In this document: one piece after another, positions 59,367-64,000 of the stretch
Layout of the letters: every line of letters starts with the position of its first letter
Numbering within the stretch: position 1 is the stretch's first letter
Origin: SG8-41 sp035456985
GTDB lineage: Bacteria > Pseudomonadota > Gammaproteobacteria > Burkholderiales > SG8-41
DNA: 64,000 bases
Assembly: GCA_035456985.1 (NCBI GenBank)
Contig: DATICE010000162.1
Coordinates: 1 to 64,000 of the forward strand
Reading direction: 5' to 3'
Notes under the pieces: generated by a model
Seen by the model: only the letters and a program-made list of their open reading frames with translations
Database searches by the model: none
What the model was told of the DNA's origin: nothing
Made by a program: the position numbers and the translations under genes

Positions 59367-61350
59367 CGGCCTCGCTCCGGAAAAAGACAGTGGAGAGCGG
59401 AGGGAGCGTCACCGTGAGCGAATAGGGTCGCCCATGCGCGGCCACCGGCGCGGCCTCCACGCCGCCCAGGTTCCCCCAGCCGGTGCCGCCGTAGTGCTTT
59501 CCATCGCTGTTGAGGAGCTCCGTCCAGCGTCCCGCGCGCGGCACGCCGATAACGTAGTTCTCGCGCGGAATCGGCGTGAAGTTGCACACAACCAGCACGA
59601 GCGGCCCGCGCCCGCGTGGCTTGCGCATGAACGTGAACACGCTGTTCACGGCGTCGTTCGCGTCGATCCACTCGAAACCCTCGTGGGTGAAATCGGCCTG
59701 CCACAGCGCGGGCTCCTCGCGGTAGCAGCGGTTGAGATCGCCGACCCATTTCTGCACGCCCCCGTGCTCGGGAAGTTCCATGACCCACCATTCGAGCTCG
59801 CCCTCGTGCGTCCACTCGCGGCGCTGGCCGAACTCGCCGCCCATGAAGAGCAGCTTCTTACCGGGATGTCCCCACATGTAGCCGTAGAGTGCGCGCAGGC
59901 CGGCGAACTGCTGCCAGGTGTCGCCGGGCATCTTGCCGCAGAGCGAGCCTTTGCCGTAGACCACCTCGTCGTGCGAGAGCGGCAGCACGAAGTTCTCGTT
60001 GAACGCGTAGAGGAGCGAAAACGTCAGGCGCCCGTGGTGGTACTTGCGGTGGATGGGGTCCTCCCGCATGTACGCGAGGGTATCGTGCATCCAGCCCATA
60101 TTCCACTTCAATCCGAATCCGAGGCCGCCGAGATACGTCGGGCGCGACACCATCGGCCACGCCGTGGACTCCTCCGCCACCGTGAACGCTTCGGGATGAT
60201 CGCGGTAGACCGCTTCGTTGAGAGTCCTCAGAAAGTGGATCGCCTCGAGATTTTCCCTGCCGCCGTAGCGGTTCGGGACCCATTCGCCGTCCTTGCGGGC
60301 ATAGTCCAGGTAGAGCATGGATGCGACGGCGTCCACGCGCAGGCCGTCGACATGGTAGCGGTCGAGCCAGAATAGCGCCGACGACATCAGGAACGCGCGC
60401 ACTTCGTGCCGGCCGTAGTTGAAAATGCTCGAATGCCACTCCGGGTGGTAGCCCTGCCGCGGATCGGCGTGCTCGAAGAGATGCGTGCCGTCGAAGCGCG
60501 CGAGACCGTGCGGATCGTCGGGGAAGTGCGAGGGCACCCAGTCGAGGATGACGCCGATGCCGCGCCGGTGCAGGGTGTCCACTAGATACATGAGGTCCTG
60601 CGGCGTGCCGTAGCGCGCCGTCGGCGCGAAGTATCCGGTGGTCTGGTAGCCCCACGAGCCGTAGAACGGGTGCTCGGTGACCGGCATCAGCTCGACGTGC
60701 GTGAAGCCGGTCTTCTCGACGTAGTCCGCGAGCTCGTGCGCAAGCTCGCGGTAACCGAGAAAGCGCCCGTCCTTCCGTTTCCAGGATCCCGCGTGCACTT
60801 CGTAGATCGCCATCGGCGCGTCCAGCGCGTTTTTCCTGCCGCGCCCCGCCATCCACTCGGCGTCACCCCAGTCGTAATCAAGAGACCAGGTGCGGGACGC
60901 GGTCGATGGCGGGCACTCCGTGCAGAATGCGAAAGGATCCGCCTTCTCGCTCGCCCCGCCTGCGTCCGGCGTAATGCGGAATTTGTAGCACGTGCCCTCC
61001 GCGACCTCGCCGACGAATCCTTCCCAGATACCGGAGCCGTCGCGCCGCGCCGCCAGCGGGTGCGCGACGGGGTCCCAGTCGTTGAAATCGCCCATGACCG
61101 AAACGGCGCGCGCGCCCGGTGCCCACACCCCGAAATGGAACCCCGTCACGCCGTCCGCAACCACCCGCCGCGCGCCGAGCTTCTCGTAGAGGCGGGCGTG
61201 CGTTCCCTCCTTGAAGAGATAGACGTCGTGCGTGGAGAGCGGCGATGACACAGCCTCGCGCGGCGAGCGGCTCCGCGCACCGCTACCACCCGCAGGCGGC
61301 TCGGATTTCGTGGTCTGGCGTGCTGGCATCCTCCTCGGCTTGCCATGCAT
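59359..61350 (-). CDS. glgB: 1,4-alpha-glucan branching enzyme
   Basis: 663 residues if the start is ATG 61350; ATG 61329 has AGGAGG too close to be useful. The first 35 residues are polar and look disordered. CBM48 (about 65-165: GVWAPGARAVSVMGDFNDWD) precedes the barrel: SWGYQTTGYFAPTARYGTP, Asp in DGLRVDAVASMLYLDY, Glu in FTVAEESTAWP and Asp in LPLSHDEVVYGKGSL. It lacks the extra N-terminal domain of E. coli GlgB. It introduces alpha-1,6 branches in the polymer made by GlgE and is the first gene of the glgB-glgE-treS/mak transcript. The gap to 61493 (142 bp) should hold its promoter. Confidence 0.95.
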   Translation of the reverse strand: MHGKPRRMPARQTTKSEPPAGGSGARSRSPREAVSSPLSTHDVYLFKEGTHARLYEKLGARRVVADGVTGFHFGVWAPGARAVSVMGDFNDWDPVAHPLAARRDGSGIWEGFVGEVAEGTCYKFRITPDAGGASEKADPFAFCTECPPSTASRTWSLDYDWGDAEWMAGRGRKNALDAPMAIYEVHAGSWKRKDGRFLGYRELAHELADYVEKTGFTHVELMPVTEHPFYGSWGYQTTGYFAPTARYGTPQDLMYLVDTLHRRGIGVILDWVPSHFPDDPHGLARFDGTHLFEHADPRQGYHPEWHSSIFNYGRHEVRAFLMSSALFWLDRYHVDGLRVDAVASMLYLDYARKDGEWVPNRYGGRENLEAIHFLRTLNEAVYRDHPEAFTVAEESTAWPMVSRPTYLGGLGFGLKWNMGWMHDTLAYMREDPIHRKYHHGRLTFSLLYAFNENFVLPLSHDEVVYGKGSLCGKMPGDTWQQFAGLRALYGYMWGHPGKKLLFMGGEFGQRREWTHEGELEWWVMELPEHGGVQKWVGDLNRCYREEPALWQADFTHEGFEWIDANDAVNSVFTFMRKPRGRGPLVLVVCNFTPIPRENYVIGVPRAGRWTELLNSDGKHYGGTGWGNLGGVEAAPVAAHGRPYSLTVTLPPLSTVFFRSEADD

Positions 61351-61492
61351 CAGGAATGATCTTTCTTATCTTGTAATTGGTCTGTCCCGCGGCACCGAAA
61401 AAAGTTCCCCGCGCGTGCTGCGCCGCAGCGCCGCAATGCGAATTCCGCACCATTATGACACTGGCGTTTCCGACGGCACCGATCGCGCGGCG

Positions 61493-62158
61493 TCACCAGG
61501 CTGCGACCACGATGACGTGAACGCGATACGGGCCGTGCGCGCCGAGCGTTACCGTCTGCTCGATGTCGGCGGTGCGCGAGGGACCGGAGATGAAATTGAC
61601 CGCGCGCGGCGGGGTTCCCAACTCGTCACGCATGAGCTGCCACGCTTCTTCCATGCCGCGCACGATGCGCGATTTGCGCACGACCGCGATATGGGTTTCC
61701 GGGAGCAGGCTCACCGTGGCCGGCGTATCGCGGCCCGATAACGTCATCAGGGTGCCGGTTTCGGCGATGGCGCAGAAGGCTCCCGTGATGCCGACCGGAT
61801 CGGTGTCGCGCGCTTCCCGTGCCGCAACGTCGATACCCGCGGCACGCCAATCAAGCGCCGCAAGCTCGGACCAGCATACCGCCGCATGCGGCAATGAATT
61901 CGCCTGCAGGTAACGGGCGACGGCAGCCGGGGCGTTCTCGATCGATTCCACCTCTTCCACCGTGCTCGCGAGCCCCAGCGCGCGCTCCCGAAAACGAACA
62001 AGCGGGTCCCATTCCAAGCGCGGTCGAGCATTGACGGGATGCGCCCGGATGTGCGAGCGCACGGCTTCACGCTCGGCTTCGGCGGAAACAGGTGTCTTCC
62101 CCTGCCGCGCGCGGATGCGTGCCAGAATGCTTTCCCGTGCGTGTGTCCCGTCACTCAT
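61493..62158 (-). CDS. lutC: LutC-type LUD domain protein
   Basis: 221 residues. The LUD core is recognisable by TDPVGITGAFCAIAETGTLM, followed by LLPETHIAVVRKSRIVRGME and ISGPSRTADIEQTVTLGAHG, the nucleotide/sugar-phosphate-binding part found in LutC/YkgG. LutC acts with the iron-sulfur proteins LutA and LutB in oxidation of L-lactate. The lutB gene (partial) lies upstream in the same direction, but an mmsA gene separates the two. Confidence 0.92.
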   Translation of the reverse strand: MSDGTHARESILARIRARQGKTPVSAEAEREAVRSHIRAHPVNARPRLEWDPLVRFRERALGLASTVEEVESIENAPAAVARYLQANSLPHAAVCWSELAALDWRAAGIDVAAREARDTDPVGITGAFCAIAETGTLMTLSGRDTPATVSLLPETHIAVVRKSRIVRGMEEAWQLMRDELGTPPRAVNFISGPSRTADIEQTVTLGAHGPYRVHVIVVAAW

Positions 62159-62164
62159 TACGTA

Positions 62165-63685
62165 TCACCCGAGCGTGGGCATGTTGAGCCCCGGCGCCGG
62201 CGTGTCCTGGTGCGGCCAGCGGCTGGTGATGACCTTGGTGCGGGTGTAGAACTTGACGCCCTCCATGCCGTGCACGTGGAGGTCGCCGAAGAGCGAGCTC
62301 TTCCAGCCGCCGAAGGAATAGAACGCCACGGGCACCGGAATCGGCACGTTCACGCCGACCATGCCGACCTGGATCTCGTTCTCGAAGCGCCGCGCGGCAC
62401 CGCCCGACTCGGTGAAGATCGCCGTGCCGTTGGCGTAAGGGTTGCGATTGACGAGCGCGATCGCGTCCTCCAGCGTCGTCGCCCGCAGCACGACCAGCAC
62501 CGGCCCGAAGATCTCGTCCCGGTAGATCTTCATTTCCGGAGTGACGTGGTCGAACAGCGTCGTGCCGAGAAAGTAGCCCTCATCGGATCCGCGGACCTTG
62601 AGACCGCGGCCGTCAACGACAAGCTTCGCGCCCTCCTTCACCCCCTCGTCGATATAACCCGCGACTTTGTCGCGGTGCTGGGCGGTCACGAGCGGGCCCA
62701 TGTCCACGCCTTCCTTGTCCCCGGGACCGACTACGATCGCCTCCGCTCTTTTCTTGAGCAGCTTCACGAGGGGATCGGCGGCGGCGCCGACCGCGACCAC
62801 CGCGGAGATTGCCATGCAGCGCTCTCCCGCCGAGCCGTAGGCCGCGCCGATCAAGGCGTCGGCGGCGAACTCGAGATCGGCATCCGGCAGCACCACCGCG
62901 TGGTTCTTCGCGCCGCCCAGGGCCTGAACCCGCTTGTGATTCTTCGCGCAGGTCTCGTAGATGTATTTTGCGATCGGAGTGGATCCGACGAAGGACACCG
63001 CGTGGATGCCGGGATGATTGAGGATCGCGTCCACGGCTTCCTTGTCGCCGTGCACGATGTTCAGCACCCCGTCGGGCAGGCCCGCATCCTTGAAGAGCTC
63101 CGCCATGCGCATCGAGGCCGACGGCACCTTCTCCGAGGGCTTGAGCACGAAGGCGTTGCCGCATGCGATCGCCACCGGGAACATCCACAGCGGCACCATC
63201 ACCGGGAAGTTGAAGGGCGTGATGCCGGCGCACACTCCGACCGGCTGGCGCACCGTGTGGCAGTCCACGCCCGAGCCGACGTTCTCCGAGTGCTCGCCCT
63301 TCAGCAGATGGGGCACGCCGCAGGCGAATTCGACCACCTCGATCCCGCGCTGGACCGAGCCCATCGCATCGGGGAGGGTCTTGCCGTGCTCCTCGGTGAC
63401 GAGCGCGGCGAGCTCCTTCTGGTGCGCCTGCATCAGCTGCAGGAATTTCTGCATCACGCGCGCGCGCCGCAGCGGCGGCGTCTCGCCCCAGCCGGGAGCC
63501 GCCGCCGTCGCGGCCTTCACTGCGTTATCGATATCGGCCGCATTGCAAAACGGAACCTTGCGGACGACGGCGCCGGTGGCGGGATTGGTGACCGTCCCGT
63601 AACGGGTGCTCATGGCGGGATGCTGCCTGCCGAAGACCCACAACGGCACGCTCGCCACGTTCTGACGCTCTCCGGGCTTGTTCAT
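62165..63685 (-). CDS. mmsA: CoA-acylating methylmalonate-semialdehyde dehydrogenase
   Basis: 506 residues. Aldehyde dehydrogenase motifs are complete: ITPFNFPVMVPLWMFPVAIA, KPSEKVPSASMRMAELF, FVGSTPIAKYIYE and the nucleophile Cys in GSAGERCMAISAVV. The RCMA sequence and the absence of the usual general base Glu at its position (ALGGAKNH in place of ELGGK) are the marks of the CoA-dependent MmsA subfamily. It converts methylmalonate or malonate semialdehyde to propionyl-CoA or acetyl-CoA, as in valine and inositol breakdown. Six bp separate it from lutC and 15 bp from lutB. Confidence 0.95.
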   Translation of the reverse strand: MNKPGERQNVASVPLWVFGRQHPAMSTRYGTVTNPATGAVVRKVPFCNAADIDNAVKAATAAAPGWGETPPLRRARVMQKFLQLMQAHQKELAALVTEEHGKTLPDAMGSVQRGIEVVEFACGVPHLLKGEHSENVGSGVDCHTVRQPVGVCAGITPFNFPVMVPLWMFPVAIACGNAFVLKPSEKVPSASMRMAELFKDAGLPDGVLNIVHGDKEAVDAILNHPGIHAVSFVGSTPIAKYIYETCAKNHKRVQALGGAKNHAVVLPDADLEFAADALIGAAYGSAGERCMAISAVVAVGAAADPLVKLLKKRAEAIVVGPGDKEGVDMGPLVTAQHRDKVAGYIDEGVKEGAKLVVDGRGLKVRGSDEGYFLGTTLFDHVTPEMKIYRDEIFGPVLVVLRATTLEDAIALVNRNPYANGTAIFTESGGAARRFENEIQVGMVGVNVPIPVPVAFYSFGGWKSSLFGDLHVHGMEGVKFYTRTKVITSRWPHQDTPAPGLNMPTLG

Positions 63686-63700
63686 GGCAGATTCCTCGAA

Positions 63701-64000
63701 TCAGTTTCGCCGTTTACCATACAGCTCGCGGAAGGTGCGGCCCTGCGGCGCCGGAAAATCGCGCCCATCGGTCCAGCCCCCGGCGAGCGGGAGGCGATGG
63801 ATCAGCTTTCCCCGGCCGCCGATAATGGACAGCATGCGCGCGCCGAGCGCAGTCATCATCGCATAGATCGCCGGGCGCAGCGCCACCCAGCCCCAAAGCG
63901 CGAGCCCGAGCCGCTCGGGCCACGGCTTGAGCCTTTCCTCGAACTGCCGCTCGCGCAGCTTCCTCATGAGATCGGGCAGCGGAATCTTCACCGGGCAGAC
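63701..64000 (-). CDS. lutB: LutB-type iron-sulfur LUD protein, C-terminal part
   Basis: The gene runs off the window end. The last 100 residues are present, beginning VCPVKIPLPDLMRKLRE. The Cys-Pro is the end of a CxxCxxxCP ferredoxin-type cluster motif, and VKIPLPDLM is a characteristic continuation in LutB. GWTDGRDFPAPQGRTFRELY closes the protein, again typical of LutB. It would accept electrons in lactate oxidation together with LutA (not visible) and LutC. Confidence 0.88.
   Translation of the reverse strand, partial: VCPVKIPLPDLMRKLRERQFEERLKPWPERLGLALWGWVALRPAIYAMMTALGARMLSIIGGRGKLIHRLPLAGGWTDGRDFPAPQGRTFRELYGKRRN

Noticed and set aside
57258..59417. Open frame of about 719 codons on the + strand
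   Set aside because: Antisense to glgE with no recognisable motif; a GC-skew artefact.
1..64000. Search for tRNA genes, CRISPR arrays, insertion sequences and phage genes
   Set aside because: No cloverleaf-like sequence, regularly spaced direct repeats, transposase motifs or terminal inverted repeats were seen by eye; a covariance-model scan would be the decisive test for RNAs.

Overview
The window is GC-rich, densely packed DNA with no gap over 300 bp, no tRNA or rRNA gene, no insertion sequence and no CRISPR array that I could see. Several families point to a betaproteobacterium, probably Burkholderiales or a relative: two Bug-type (tripartite tricarboxylate) solute receptors, a PHA phasin, a TRAP transporter of the FcbT/mannitol-chloroaromatic type, and GTG/TTG starts with AGGAGG ribosome sites. 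This taxonomic call is inference from gene content.

Region 1 (1-6762, + strand) is a catabolic cluster: the end of a sugar-phosphate isomerase/epimerase-like gene, then a Bug receptor, two Gfo/Idh/MocA oxidoreductases, a creatininase-family hydrolase, a cupin and a D-2-hydroxyacid dehydrogenase, several translationally coupled. A patatin-like lipoprotein gene lies on the opposite strand. Region 2 (6759-17197) is a mixture: a two-domain enzyme joining a CDP-glycerol glycerophosphotransferase-like domain to a cytidylyltransferase-like domain, next to a PhyH-family dioxygenase; a second Bug receptor; a HIT protein; a phasin with a near-consensus promoter and a strong terminator; a MoaB/CinA-like protein and a CBS protein; a large PAS/GAF/GGDEF/EAL protein whose EAL domain has lost a metal-binding Asp; and a glyoxylate-reductase-like dehydrogenase. 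Region 3 (17295-23897, - strand) is a TRAP operon with two paralogous receptors, one permease pair, an amidase and an unlisted 55-residue membrane protein.

Region 4 (24137-31461, - strand) is an Mrp-type cation/proton antiporter operon, E-F-G-(DUF4040/MbhE)-B-C-D-D'-small-D'', in which the usual MrpA is split. Next come a Ca/Na exchanger and a slipin/NfeD pair. Region 5 (34881-41473, - strand) looks like an osmotic and redox stress operon: otsB, an MscS channel, otsA, a Kef-type antiporter, a GCS2 ligase and a class I amidotransferase.

Region 6 (41701-61350) is a large alpha-glucan/trehalose island: MalQ-TreY fusion, TreZ, glucan phosphorylase, GlgX, TreS-maltokinase fusion, GlgE and GlgB, with a second channel-like protein and a basic Ala/Lys-rich protein behind an FNR-type box. 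Together with otsAB, all three classical trehalose routes are within 24 kb. TreS-Mak-GlgE-GlgB can turn trehalose into branched glucan, and GlgX/GlgP/MalQ/TreY/TreZ can turn glucan back to sugar phosphate, glucose or trehalose. glgA and glgC are not in the window. Region 7 (61493-64000, - strand) is a lutB (partial)-mmsA-lutC set.
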